Shown here in pieces: positions 23,967-32,259 of a stretch of 64,000 nt of DNA. Source of the stretch: Candidatus Woesearchaeota archaeon (lineage in GTDB: Archaea > Nanobdellota > Nanobdellia > Woesearchaeales > ARS49). The stretch lies in assembly GCA_003599055.1 (NCBI GenBank), contig QZIM01000018.1, positions 1-64,000 of the forward strand, given 5' to 3'. Within the stretch, counting starts at the first letter, position 1; each line of letters starts with the position of its first letter. The notes beneath the pieces are model-generated. The model did not search any database and was not told the DNA's origin. It saw only the letters and a program-made list of their open reading frames with translations. The position numbers were made by a program, and so were the translations under genes.

Positions 23967-24627
23967 GAATGTTGTGCCTGTCCGTTGCAAGAAAAACGTG
24001 CTTTGGCAAACGCACTTCAGCCCACGCTGACTTTGGCGGCATTATTCTCGGGCCCCGCGTGCGCACAGTATACTCAAAAAAGTCATCGTACGGGTTCTCA
24101 AGCGCCATCATCTCCCTGACCGAAAGCTTCTCAAAATGACGCCTGAACGGGCGCATTGAGTTCCCGTGCGCAGAAATCGCAACGTTCACCCGATACTTTT
24201 TCACAAAACGCACCAAATCACGGATAAACGGGCGCACCCGCCGTTCGACCATCTTCACGCTCTCCCCTTTTGGCGGCGGAAAATCATACGCGCGATGATA
24301 CCGGTCAAACAATTCCTTTCCGTGCCACGCGATAAACTGCGCGTGCGACTTGCCCTGCAGCGTCCCGTAACACCGCTCAATCATCCGGTCATCAACCCAT
24401 ACCCGCTCACACTCCCGATGATACTTCAGCACTTCCCTTAGCGTGTTTTTCGAGCGCTTCAAATGAGAACAAAACGCCACATCAATACGCTTGCCGCTCA
24501 ACTTCCCTGCGGTTGACTTGGCATTGCTGTTGCCCTCTTTTGTCCACGTGGCATCAAGCCACCCGGTGAACCGCTTTGCCTTATTAAAATGCGTTTGACC
24601 GTGACGGAACAGATAAATCTTCGCCAT
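23938..24627 (-). CDS. 2,3-bisphosphoglycerate-dependent phosphoglycerate mutase-like histidine phosphatase
   Basis: The 229 aa protein starts IYLFRHGQTHFNKAKRFTGWLDATWT, with the phospho-His in RHG. It has ERCYGTLQGK and the second catalytic histidine in ISAHGNSMRPF. These are hallmarks of GpmA-type mutases. It links 3- and 2-phosphoglycerate just before enolase. The extended C-terminal basic tail is unusual. It ends convergently with the IMPase gene, overlapping by 29 bp. Confidence 0.85.
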   Translation of the reverse strand: MAKIYLFRHGQTHFNKAKRFTGWLDATWTKEGNSNAKSTAGKLSGKRIDVAFCSHLKRSKNTLREVLKYHRECERVWVDDRMIERCYGTLQGKSHAQFIAWHGKELFDRYHRAYDFPPPKGESVKMVERRVRPFIRDLVRFVKKYRVNVAISAHGNSMRPFRRHFEKLSVREMMALENPYDDFFEYTVRTRGPRIMPPKSAWAEVRLPKHVFLATDRHNILKRYYRKAR

Positions 24628-24734
24628 ACTCCCTCTTTACCCAAATCCGTGTTTTTAAAGTTCATAAATGTTATCAATTTTCTCAAAAAAATTTGAGATA
24701 CCTGCTTAAATACCAGCACTGCTTTGCCGCAGTT

Positions 24735-25451
24735 ATGGAAATCACCCACGAAACAGAAAGAAAAATCCTGCTTAAACTCATCCACGCCCCCTCCCTTAGC
24801 TTTAACGAGCTTTGGTCAAAGGACGGAGAGAGCAACACATTTGCATACCATTTGGGAAAACTGGAAAGCAACGGACTCGTCGCGAAGAACAAAGACGGAT
24901 TGTATCAACTCACCGAAGAAGGGCGCAAGCTGAGCGCATTTATCGAAGGAGACACGGGAAAGCGCGCGGAATTCCCCAACTTCAGCCACGTCCTTTTGGT
25001 GCAAAACGGAGACAAATGGCTCACGCAAAAAAGACTCAAAGAACCGTTTTTTGGCTACTGGGGATTTGTGTCCGGCAAAATAAACTTCGGGCAAAACCTG
25101 TTTGAATGCGCAACACGCGACTTACTCGAAGAAGCCGGCCTTCACGCAACAGAATGGACCCTTCGCGCAATCGAGCAAGTAAAAACGTACGAAAACGGAA
25201 AATTACTGCACCACCACTACCTGTTCCACGTTTCTACCGATAACGTATCAGGCAACCTGAAAGAAAAAACCCATAAGGCAGAACACGCCTGGCTCACGCT
25301 TGACGAATACCGCCAAAAAGAAACATTCCCTTCAGAAAAATTCTTCTGCCACATCATCCCCAGCAAACGACCGCTGCTTATCGAAGCGGAAAGATATATG
25401 GAAAACGGAAAATTCACCGAGTACAAGACGCTCAGCGTGAAAGAACTCTAA
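24735..25451 (+). CDS. winged-helix-NUDIX fusion protein (putative regulator)
   Basis: The 238 aa protein has an N-terminal winged helix (residues about 1-75: ERKILLKLIHAPSLSFNELW...LGKLESNGLVAK) and a C-terminal NUDIX domain (about 85-210). Its Nudix box is altered: GKINFGQ-x7-RDLLEEAGL, with Q for the first Glu and D in place of Glu after Arg, so it may bind rather than cleave a ligand. The order (HTH first) is opposite to NrtR. A TATA box TTAAATAC (24705-24712) lies 23 nt before the ATG, supporting this start. The divergent gene encodes phosphoglycerate mutase. Confidence 0.78.
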   Translation: MEITHETERKILLKLIHAPSLSFNELWSKDGESNTFAYHLGKLESNGLVAKNKDGLYQLTEEGRKLSAFIEGDTGKRAEFPNFSHVLLVQNGDKWLTQKRLKEPFFGYWGFVSGKINFGQNLFECATRDLLEEAGLHATEWTLRAIEQVKTYENGKLLHHHYLFHVSTDNVSGNLKEKTHKAEHAWLTLDEYRQKETFPSEKFFCHIIPSKRPLLIEAERYMENGKFTEYKTLSVKEL

Positions 25452-27238
25452 ACCTTTTCCACTGCAAGATTATGCGCCTCAACATAGCGCGCAATGAACT
25501 TCTTCCAGTCCGCGGTCGCTGCAACCTGCTGCGCCACAATCTTGTTCTCCGTCCTTTCCTGCTTGTTGAAGTGCGCGAACTTTGCCATCATATCCGTCAG
25601 CGCGGAAACGATTTCTTCCCGCGACTTTTTTAAGCGCGGAAGGACAAAAATCCCAGGATACTCCCCCTGCTTGCACTCATTGCACAAATAACGGCCAAAC
25701 CCTGCCAAGTCCGTCGTAATACTGCTCACCCCAAGCGCCGCCGCCTCAAGCGGAGTATAGCCCCACGGCTCATAATAGCTCGGGAAAACCCCCAAATGTG
25801 AGCCCTGCATACTCTCATAATAGCTCGTGTCAAGAAGGCCGTCCGCACCCGAGAGATAAATCGGGTAGAAAATCACTTTCACCACGTCTTCCTTGCGGTT
25901 CAAAAGACCGTGCTGCCGAAACGCGTTCATAATTGCATCCGCGCCCTCGTTTTCCAGCTCGTGCGTTGAGAGCGGCGGAAGCCCGTCCCTTTTGAGCCGG
26001 CGAAGCTTTGGCTTAATATCAAGCAGAAAATCCTCCCCAAGCAGCGATTCCCTTCCGATATCCTGGCCGGTCATCAACAGGTACAAAAGCTCGCTGTGAA
26101 TATCTTCGTGCGCATCATCAACCGTCTCCTTAATGTCACGGAAAAACGACTTGCCCTCCAAAATCTCAGGCCGAACACCCTTCACTCCGGCAGGAACCCA
26201 AAAAAACGCCACAATTGTCTTTTCGCATTTCTCCTTTTTCAACCGCTCATTTAACCGCGCGAGCGACTCGATGAACACATCAACACCCTTATCGTGAAAC
26301 TCATACCGCCCCGCAAGAAAATAAATGAGCGTATTATCAATGTCAAAACTGTAGAACGGAAAAAAGTACACCATCAAAAACTGCTTGATGCGGTTCTTGA
26401 ACAGCTTATGCTTGACGCTCGCCTCCTCAAACGTCGGAAATTTGGAAATGTTCAGCCCGTTGAAAAGGAGAACGTCAGGTTTTCGCCCAAGGAAATGCTC
26501 TGCCTCAATTCCCGTGATTTCGCTTACCGTCGTAAATATATGTGCATTCTGCGCGCTCATTTTTTCCAGAGAATGTTTCGCCCAAACGGACGGGCCCAGA
26601 TTCCTTGCCTCATTCTCCGCGTTGATTTGCTCAATTTGCTCGTAAATGTCGCGCTCCTGCATTGCAAGAGACCTGCCGATTGTGGTTGCGTGCGTCGTAA
26701 ACACCGTCCCTACCGGACTGTTGTTCTTTCTTAAGTAAAGCAGCCCCGCGCCCGCAAGCCATTCGTGAAAGTGCGCAACAATCTTCTTCTCCGGCCAAAC
26801 CCTGCTTAACTCCTCAATGAGGCGGCCCACTGCGTACGCCCACACCACCGGCTCATCAAAATCAAACCATTCCGTATTCAGGCTGTCAACCTGATACCAC
26901 TCCCACAGCTTTCTCTTCACGTCATTTTTTTGTGCGGAAAACTTAGTGAAATCAATGAGGAGCACCCGCGGGCTCCCTTGCGTTATCCACGTCCCGCAAT
27001 GCACCTCGATACCTTCCGCCTTCAGCGCGTCAAATGAGCCCCTGCAACTCTCCTCAGGCGCGTGCTCCTCAAAAATGCCATAGAGCTTCTTTGGGAAAAA
27101 CGGGCCGATAAGAATATAGTTTTCCCGGTACTGCTCTTTCATCGGCAAAATCTTGCTTTGAACTACGGTGAAGATGCCGCCAACTTTATTACACACTTCC
27201 CAGGAAACTTCCAAACACACATCGGCTTTTGCATCCAT
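25448..27238 (-). CDS. glycogen synthase, eukaryotic (GT3) type
   Basis: The 596 aa enzyme matches the GT3 family of animal and fungal glycogen synthases, not the bacterial GT5 type: CLEVSWEVCNKVGGIFTVVQSK at the N terminus, then FHEWLAGAGLLYL, FTTHATTIGRSL, and the C-terminal GVFPSYYEPWGYTPLEAAALG with the catalytic Glu pair region. It extends alpha-1,4-glucan. GT3 enzymes can use UDP-glucose; donor here is unknown. ATG 27238 is about 25 nt downstream of a TATA box (TTTTTAAA near 27262), so it is preferred over the start at 27259. It overlaps the convergent HTH-NUDIX gene by 4 bp. Confidence 0.88.
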   Translation of the reverse strand: MDAKADVCLEVSWEVCNKVGGIFTVVQSKILPMKEQYRENYILIGPFFPKKLYGIFEEHAPEESCRGSFDALKAEGIEVHCGTWITQGSPRVLLIDFTKFSAQKNDVKRKLWEWYQVDSLNTEWFDFDEPVVWAYAVGRLIEELSRVWPEKKIVAHFHEWLAGAGLLYLRKNNSPVGTVFTTHATTIGRSLAMQERDIYEQIEQINAENEARNLGPSVWAKHSLEKMSAQNAHIFTTVSEITGIEAEHFLGRKPDVLLFNGLNISKFPTFEEASVKHKLFKNRIKQFLMVYFFPFYSFDIDNTLIYFLAGRYEFHDKGVDVFIESLARLNERLKKEKCEKTIVAFFWVPAGVKGVRPEILEGKSFFRDIKETVDDAHEDIHSELLYLLMTGQDIGRESLLGEDFLLDIKPKLRRLKRDGLPPLSTHELENEGADAIMNAFRQHGLLNRKEDVVKVIFYPIYLSGADGLLDTSYYESMQGSHLGVFPSYYEPWGYTPLEAAALGVSSITTDLAGFGRYLCNECKQGEYPGIFVLPRLKKSREEIVSALTDMMAKFAHFNKQERTENKIVAQQVAATADWKKFIARYVEAHNLAVEKV

Positions 27239-27380
27239 ACCCCTGCCATATGCAGTCATTTAAAAAGAGTTTCACACCACTCTGAAGTGAATTGAAAGCG
27301 ATGTTTAACCACTTTTTTGTGATAAAATTTATATATTGCCTGAAAACTCCCGTATCCGGGCCAAGTGAAAACCGAAAAAA

Positions 27381-27476
27381 ATGACTATTAAAGCAATCCA
27401 AGACCAAATAAAGAATCAAGAGCGAAAATACGCCCGAAAAAATCCCTGTTTAACAATACTGAGAAAGCATCAATAA
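27381..27476 (+). CDS. possible 31 aa leader peptide
   Basis: A TATA box (AATTTATATA, 27327-27336) would start a transcript near 27360. The first ORF in it is MTIKAIQDQIKNQERK..., 31 aa and basic, ending 27 bp before the next gene. There is no clear ribosome site. It may be a leader peptide or a chance ORF. Confidence 0.25.
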   Translation: MTIKAIQDQIKNQERKYARKNPCLTILRKHQ

Positions 27477-27502
27477 AAAGACAACCGCCCAACACCACAA
27501 CC

Positions 27503-28834
27503 ATGGAAGAACCAACCACCACCCCCTCACTTGGCTGGCTTGACGAAGCAGACGAAACTCCCGTCATCCCGGAAAAAGACAGGCCTGCCGAGAAAAAAAC
27601 CATCTTCACCCACGTCCTTCAAGTACGGCCGGAAAAAGACGGCGACCGCCTCTTCTTTGGCACGTTCAACCCCGGCACCATCCCAATGGCAGTCTTCACC
27701 TATGACCCCCACTCAAAAACAGAACACTATGATTGGGAACCCCACGGGCTCAACGAAAAAACAACCCGATTCCACCACGCAGGACCCTTCTTTACCGGCG
27801 ACCAAACACGTGAAGAAAACGCACGCAAGGCAACTCAAGTAAAACGGCTCCCCAACGGCGTTGTCTTCTTCGGAGACGAGCACGCAGACGCCGAATTTAA
27901 AGAAGGACACACCGAACCCGTCTTCCAATCATACCCTGACGCCCTTGGCTACTTTCGCCAGGAAGCACACGTCGGCATCAAGAAAGCATATAGGCCCTGG
28001 TTTGACGTCCTTGACCGACAGGCAATCAACCTTCTCTCACTACTCTGCAGCGGCATCCGATTCGGCCACCACGACGACCCGGTCACCCTTGAAGACCGCC
28101 TCACGGCAATCACCACCGCCCACAACATCCAACAACTCCTCGGATTCGACGTTGCCGCGTACTGGCAGCAGTCAAACAGCGAAAGCCTGCGCATCAAGAG
28201 CAACGACTACAAAACCGACGCACAAACCACCCGCCCGGTCACGGAACGGCTCAGCCGCGCCCGCATCCAAATCGCAGAACAGCTCGGCAAAATAATCCGG
28301 CACCAAACACACTACGCATCAGAATCCACCACGCCCAACCTTGAAGACCACATTGCCAAAACAGTCCGCTCACTTCCCGTCCTCTACGGAATCACCCACC
28401 CCGCAAGCAGCATCCTTCTCCCCCTCACCCACACCGATGCAGAGTCATCGAACCAAACCGCCAAAAATCTCACTATGTTCCACCAAACCGTCCGCTCCCT
28501 CATCGGCTATTTCGGACACGAAAAAATCGCGGACGGAACAACGCTTCTCGAACACCTCAAAGAAGGTTGGGGCAATTTTGAAGGGCTTGCCCGCGAAGCA
28601 AAAGACCCGGTAAAACTCTTTGCCGCATCACCCTGGAAAAAACTCTACGCAGAAGGACACGCGCTCACCATTCCCGTTCCTGACATCCGTTCGGCCATTG
28701 AAACATCACAACAGTTCGGCTACACGTACGTGCTCGCCCCATCCCCCCTTGGACCAGGACTCTACGCAGAAATTTCCTTTGCCGACAACGAAGGCAAAAA
28801 ACACCGCCTCGGGCTCTACCAGCCAAACGTGTGA
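27503..28834 (+). CDS. hypothetical protein, 443 aa
   Basis: I do not recognise this soluble protein. The N-terminal half is beta-rich (FFGTFNPGTIPMAVFTYDPHS...), the middle and C-terminal parts are helical. Many His residues occur (RFHHAGPFF, IRFGHHDDP), but no known catalytic motif is seen. It has no signal or membrane segment. A promoter about 165 nt upstream leaves a long leader with a short ORF. Codon use resembles its neighbours, so it is a real gene. Confidence 0.6.
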   Translation: MEEPTTTPSLGWLDEADETPVIPEKDRPAEKKTIFTHVLQVRPEKDGDRLFFGTFNPGTIPMAVFTYDPHSKTEHYDWEPHGLNEKTTRFHHAGPFFTGDQTREENARKATQVKRLPNGVVFFGDEHADAEFKEGHTEPVFQSYPDALGYFRQEAHVGIKKAYRPWFDVLDRQAINLLSLLCSGIRFGHHDDPVTLEDRLTAITTAHNIQQLLGFDVAAYWQQSNSESLRIKSNDYKTDAQTTRPVTERLSRARIQIAEQLGKIIRHQTHYASESTTPNLEDHIAKTVRSLPVLYGITHPASSILLPLTHTDAESSNQTAKNLTMFHQTVRSLIGYFGHEKIADGTTLLEHLKEGWGNFEGLAREAKDPVKLFAASPWKKLYAEGHALTIPVPDIRSAIETSQQFGYTYVLAPSPLGPGLYAEISFADNEGKKHRLGLYQPNV

Positions 28835-28844
28835 TACTTCTCAC

Positions 28845-28949
28845 TTACACATACGGCATTAACAACACAACAGAAAGCCCTATTACCAGCGTTACAACCA
28901 ACACTGCAGAATACAACTGAAACGCCTCACCGTGTGTGTGCATTGTCAT
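28845..28949 (-). CDS. 34 aa single-span membrane protein
   Basis: This small gene starts ATG at 28949 and encodes MTMHTHGEAFQLYSAVLVVT... to LLMPYV, with one hydrophobic helix (residues about 13-32). GAGGTG (28958-28953) lies 3-4 nt before the ATG, an excellent ribosome site. It lies downstream of two membrane proteins on the same strand but after a T-run. I do not recognise it. Similar micro-proteins often bind larger membrane complexes (inference). Confidence 0.55.
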   Translation of the reverse strand: MTMHTHGEAFQLYSAVLVVTLVIGLSVVLLMPYV

Positions 28950-28963
28950 AGAACACCTCAAAA

Positions 28964-28986
28964 AGAGAAAGAAAAAATAAAAAAAT
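28964..28986 (-). terminator. T-rich terminator
   Basis: The minus strand reads TTTTTTTATTTTTTCTTTCTC just past the stop of the gene ending at 28995. It would separate that gene from the 34 aa ORF, which may then depend on read-through. Confidence 0.45.
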
Positions 28987-28994
28987 TAACGGTT

Positions 28995-29600
28995 TTAAAC
29001 CGTACCTGAGAGGCTTGGTGCCTCACAGCAGTGGCTGACACCGATGCTCTGTGCGTATTCCAGCACTTCGCGGGTCCTGCCGAATGCGTCAGGCGCAACA
29101 CGGTCTGCTTCAGACGCAAGGTCTGCAACACGCATGCAGCCACGGCCCATTGAGGCGTAGCTTTCTGCTTCCTGCACACTTGCCGGCTCTGAATAGCCCG
29201 GCCTGTTGCTGCGCTCAGCCATAAAGCTGCACGCTGCCTTTGACGGGATTTCCGTCAATGCGCGCTCGTAGGTCTTGCGGTAGTCGTACTGTTCGCCACG
29301 CGGCTCTGCGGTTCCACCAAAGGACTCGCCGCCCTGCATAACGCCAGCGCTACCCGGCCACTGCGCACTAAATGTCTCTACGTTGCCGGATGGATATTCC
29401 ATCGCACGGCCAGAGAATGCCCTCGAATACGGGTCTTGGACACCCTGAATTGCGCCACCGTATTCTTTCACGGACGGCACTGCGAACTCGCCTGCGGCCT
29501 TGCGCGCACCTGTAAACAGGAGCACCAAACCAACAATTGCGATAATCGCTACGATGCCAAGAATTACCAAGGCAACTCCTTTACCACTTTCTTCTGCCAC
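28995..29600 (-). CDS. membrane-anchored protein, paralogue of 29697-30173
   Basis: The 201 aa protein begins EESGKGVALVILGIVAIIAIVGLVLLF, a single N-terminal membrane helix, followed by an outward domain with AVPSVKEYGGAIQGVQDPYSR. The next gene upstream has nearly the same start and a YGGAIKQVEYPY motif, so they are paralogues. Several cysteines near the C terminus (CSFMAERS, GCMRVAD, SHCCEA) may form disulfides. Function unknown. Confidence 0.6.
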   Translation of the reverse strand: MAEESGKGVALVILGIVAIIAIVGLVLLFTGARKAAGEFAVPSVKEYGGAIQGVQDPYSRAFSGRAMEYPSGNVETFSAQWPGSAGVMQGGESFGGTAEPRGEQYDYRKTYERALTEIPSKAACSFMAERSNRPGYSEPASVQEAESYASMGRGCMRVADLASEADRVAPDAFGRTREVLEYAQSIGVSHCCEAPSLSGTV

Positions 29601-29696
29601 AACAAATCACCTCGTTTCGTTGTACAATAGCGTTTGATTTCATATTCGTCACCTGATTTAAATAGTTTTCGTTTGGCAAAACGTACTACCGTACGC

Positions 29697-30173
29697 TCAC
29701 TGCCCGGCGATACCTCCAACCATCGGCTCGTTCGGATACACACAAACGCCTGCCTTTTGGTCTCCGGTGTCAACAACCGCATAGCCACGGTAGCGATAGT
29801 AGTTCGCATCAACACCGTTGTCGCTCACATACGGAACCAGGAATCCTCCTCTGCCACACTTGGAAAGTGCGCTCGGAATGTCACTCTTCGGGTCACGCTT
29901 TGGGTCACCCTGGTAGTTCCAGTGCGTGGTCAAGTCACCACTGCTCGTCATACCCGGAGCCCACATATCACCCGGAATTGCTCCCGGCATATTGCGGGGA
30001 ACGCCGCGACCAGTCCAATAAGGATATTCAACCTGCTTAATTGCACCGCCGTACACGCCAAGCGCGGTCGACTGCCTGTCCTGCACATACATCAAGACGA
30101 GACCGACAACTGCGATCACGGCGACGATGCCAAGAAGCACCAATGCAATTCCTTTGTGTTGCTCTTCTTCCAT
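29697..30173 (-). CDS. membrane-anchored protein, paralogue of 28995-29600
   Basis: From ATG 30173 (preceded by GAGGTGAACCCT) the product is 158 aa: EEEQHKGIALVLLGIVAVIAVVGLVLMY (membrane helix), then YGGAIKQVEYPYWTGRG shared with the neighbour. The rest is Gly/Pro/Tyr-rich. An in-frame extension to 30275 would run into the upstream gene and lacks a ribosome site. Function unknown, probably envelope. Confidence 0.6.
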   Translation of the reverse strand: MEEEQHKGIALVLLGIVAVIAVVGLVLMYVQDRQSTALGVYGGAIKQVEYPYWTGRGVPRNMPGAIPGDMWAPGMTSSGDLTTHWNYQGDPKRDPKSDIPSALSKCGRGGFLVPYVSDNGVDANYYRYRGYAVVDTGDQKAGVCVYPNEPMVGGIAGQ

Positions 30174-30183
30174 AGGGTTCACC

Positions 30184-30624
30184 TCAAACAAATATTCTGC
30201 CAATGTATGAACATCTCGTATACGCCTGCCTTCGACAGTCCGAACGCGTCCCGCGCAACACGCATTGCCGGTCACACGCCTTCACTGCATCACGCAAGCA
30301 CGCGCTTCGCTCGGTGAACTCGAACTCCCAGCCTGCCGGAAGCTCGCACGTCGCCCTGCGCACAGAATCAATGCACTCACTGTGCACTGCCCTTGCGCAA
30401 TCCGCGAAACACTTGCCTGAGTTCAATGTGCGGCACAACTGAATCCCGTCACGATAGCACGCAGGCGAAGTCACTTCAACTTCAACTGCAGCGCACGCAG
30501 TTGTGGGATAGTACCGCACGGGCTGATGATACACAAAGCGCGTTGCACGCGTGAACTCCGCCGCTGCGCCAACTGAGAGCACAGCAAGGAGCAACACCAC
30601 ACATAACACCCTTGCGTATTTCAT
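30184..30624 (-). CDS. secreted cysteine-rich protein
   Basis: The 146 aa protein has a signal peptide (MKYARVLCVVLLLAVLSVGAAA) and a mature part with about a dozen cysteines spaced as CxxxxxxxC and CxxxC patterns (CRTLNSGKCFADCARAVHSEC). A disulfide-stabilised extracellular domain is likely. AGAGGCGG precedes the ATG. It is probably the first gene of the operon with the two paralogous membrane proteins. Function unknown. Confidence 0.6.
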   Translation of the reverse strand: MKYARVLCVVLLLAVLSVGAAAEFTRATRFVYHQPVRYYPTTACAAVEVEVTSPACYRDGIQLCRTLNSGKCFADCARAVHSECIDSVRRATCELPAGWEFEFTERSACLRDAVKACDRQCVLRGTRSDCRRQAYTRCSYIGRIFV

Positions 30625-30671
30625 CAACCGCCTCTTTTCACTGTATACTCTTTTGTATACTGCCCCAGTAT

Positions 30672-31115
30672 TTAAAGCTTGCGTTCAAATTTTTGACGCA
30701 GTGCGTCGATTAGAAGCAAAACTATCGCAATCGTTATTGCCGCGTCCGCCACATTAAACACCGGCCAGACTCTGACATCAACAAAATCAATCACCGAACC
30801 ATACCAAATACGGTCAATCAAATTACCAGCAGCGCCCGCAAAGACCAAGCCCGCTATTGCCTGTTCCTTGCGAACGAACCGCGAGTAGTTGCATATAATA
30901 TAGGCACAAACAACAAGAGCAAACAGGCCAAGAATAACCCCTGCCCCCTTTGCAAGACCAAAAACAGTCCCGGTATTCCGCACGTGCGTTAACGCGAACA
31001 GCCCAACATCACGGGAAACGCCGAGCGGAAGAAACGCAAGAACAGCCAGTTTCGTGATACGGTCAAGCAAAAGAACACCCAACGCGACCGACCAGAACAC
31101 TATATGTTTCGCCAT
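30672..31115 (-). CDS. lspA: lipoprotein signal peptidase (signal peptidase II)
   Basis: The 147 aa protein has four hydrophobic segments and the LspA signatures: DRITKL near the N terminus, HVRNTGTVFGL, AGAAGNLIDRIWYGSVIDFVD and PVFNVADAAI. Catalytic aspartates D101 and D124 are present. In bacteria it removes the signal peptide of lipidated prolipoproteins in the membrane. LspA is generally missing from archaea, so this copy is probably transferred. Several genes in the window carry lipobox-like signals. It overlaps the upstream gene by 16 bp. Confidence 0.92.
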   Translation of the reverse strand: MAKHIVFWSVALGVLLLDRITKLAVLAFLPLGVSRDVGLFALTHVRNTGTVFGLAKGAGVILGLFALVVCAYIICNYSRFVRKEQAIAGLVFAGAAGNLIDRIWYGSVIDFVDVRVWPVFNVADAAITIAIVLLLIDALRQKFERKL

Positions 31116-31510
31116 CGCTGCTGATACGGCCTCTCTTCAGGCACTGAATTTTTTCTTTCCATCGCGTCAAGACGGTTCAGCACCGTTTCCAATTGCGCCT
31201 TAATCGTGTCCAGTTTTGCCGCAATCAACTGTAATTGCTGGTCCTGCCCCGGCGGAGAAAAAGACTGCTGCGCGAATGACTGCTGCTGCGCCTGACCAAA
31301 TGCAGACGGCTGCGGCTGGCCAAAAGACTGCCGCTCATCAAACGGCTGGCCGGGCGCGGGACCCGGACCAATTGCAGGAGCATTAAAGTCAGGCTCGCCC
31401 CCCAGCGGCGGCGCAGACAACCCTTGCGGCGGATTAAACGCCGGCGGCTCACTCGGAAGTTCAAGAGAGTCATCCTTTTTCCAAAACCTGAGCTTATCCA
31501 TCACACTCAT
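31100..31510 (-). CDS. Pro/Gln-rich protein with C-terminal coiled coil
   Basis: The 136 aa protein starts KLRFWKKDD, continues through a disordered Pro/Gly/Gln-rich region, and ends in a helical segment (LQLIAAKLDTIKAQLETVLNRLDAMER) suitable for a coiled coil. No known domain is seen. It is translationally coupled to lspA, so it may be a membrane-associated scaffold (weak inference). Confidence 0.55.
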   Translation of the reverse strand: MSVMDKLRFWKKDDSLELPSEPPAFNPPQGLSAPPLGGEPDFNAPAIGPGPAPGQPFDERQSFGQPQPSAFGQAQQQSFAQQSFSPPGQDQQLQLIAAKLDTIKAQLETVLNRLDAMERKNSVPEERPYQQRWRNI

Positions 31511-31551
31511 ACTCCAAAAAACTGATTCGGACGGTTATAAAGGTTATGTAC

Positions 31552-31567
31552 GGTGGTTGGTGGTTGG
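31552..31567 (+). other. GG-repeat tract (possible two-tier G-quadruplex)
   Basis: Five GG pairs occur in GGTGGTTGGTGGTTGG, in the 71-bp gap between two minus-strand genes. The pattern can form a two-layer G-quadruplex on the plus strand. Significance is uncertain. Confidence 0.3.
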
Positions 31568-31581
31568 TCGTCGGTTGTCAG

Positions 31582-32259
31582 TTATCCGTGTTCGGTATCG
31601 GATATCGGCTTTTTTTTGAGACCCTGCAATTTTCCCTCTGCGACGAGCAGCGCGTGAAACTCATTGAAAAGCAGAACATCAGCAGGAAGTTCCTTGTGGA
31701 AAAAAGACTGCAACGTATGATAGTCAATGTCCGGCGCGCACAACCCCCGTGCCGCACACACACGTTTGGTGTACGCATCAATGACAAAAGAAGGGCGGCG
31801 CGCCGCATACACGAGAATACTGTCCGCAGTCTCAGGACCAACACCCCAAAGCGAAAGCAATTCCTCACGCAACTCATCAGTTGAACGCATTGGCGCAAAC
31901 ATTTCCTTCAAAGAACCGTGCCGCACCAAAACGTGCCCTGCAAAAATCCTGAGCTTTCTTGCCTTCTGGCGAAAATACCCGCTGCTCCTTATGAGCTGCG
32001 CAAGAGCAAGTTCGTCCATCTGAGAGAGCGCAGCCACACTCATCACGCCCGCCTCAAAGAGCGACGCTAACGCCTTCTCCACATTTGACCAATTCGTGTT
32101 CTGCGTCAGAATCGCGCCGATGCAAATTTCAAGAAGCTCTGAATCTGAAAAAAACCGAGTTGCATTCGATTCGTGATACCCTTTTGATTTCGTCGGCCAC
32201 CAGCCCTGCGGGCCGTGCCTTTGATACAATTCCCGATACAACTGAAGAACACCAGTCAT
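31582..32259 (-). CDS. HhH-GPD DNA glycosylase, MagIII/endonuclease III-related
   Basis: The 225 aa protein belongs to the helix-hairpin-helix-GPD superfamily: WWP near the N terminus, GAILTQNTNWSNVEKAL, the hairpin LWGVGPETADSIL and the catalytic Asp in FVIDAYTKRV. Where endonuclease III has a catalytic lysine (GRKTA), this protein has Glu (GPETA), so it is likely a monofunctional glycosylase like MagIII that removes alkylated bases. There is no FeS cluster at the C terminus. It overlaps the glycosyltransferase gene by 4 bp. Confidence 0.78.
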   Translation of the reverse strand: MTGVLQLYRELYQRHGPQGWWPTKSKGYHESNATRFFSDSELLEICIGAILTQNTNWSNVEKALASLFEAGVMSVAALSQMDELALAQLIRSSGYFRQKARKLRIFAGHVLVRHGSLKEMFAPMRSTDELREELLSLWGVGPETADSILVYAARRPSFVIDAYTKRVCAARGLCAPDIDYHTLQSFFHKELPADVLLFNEFHALLVAEGKLQGLKKKPISDTEHG

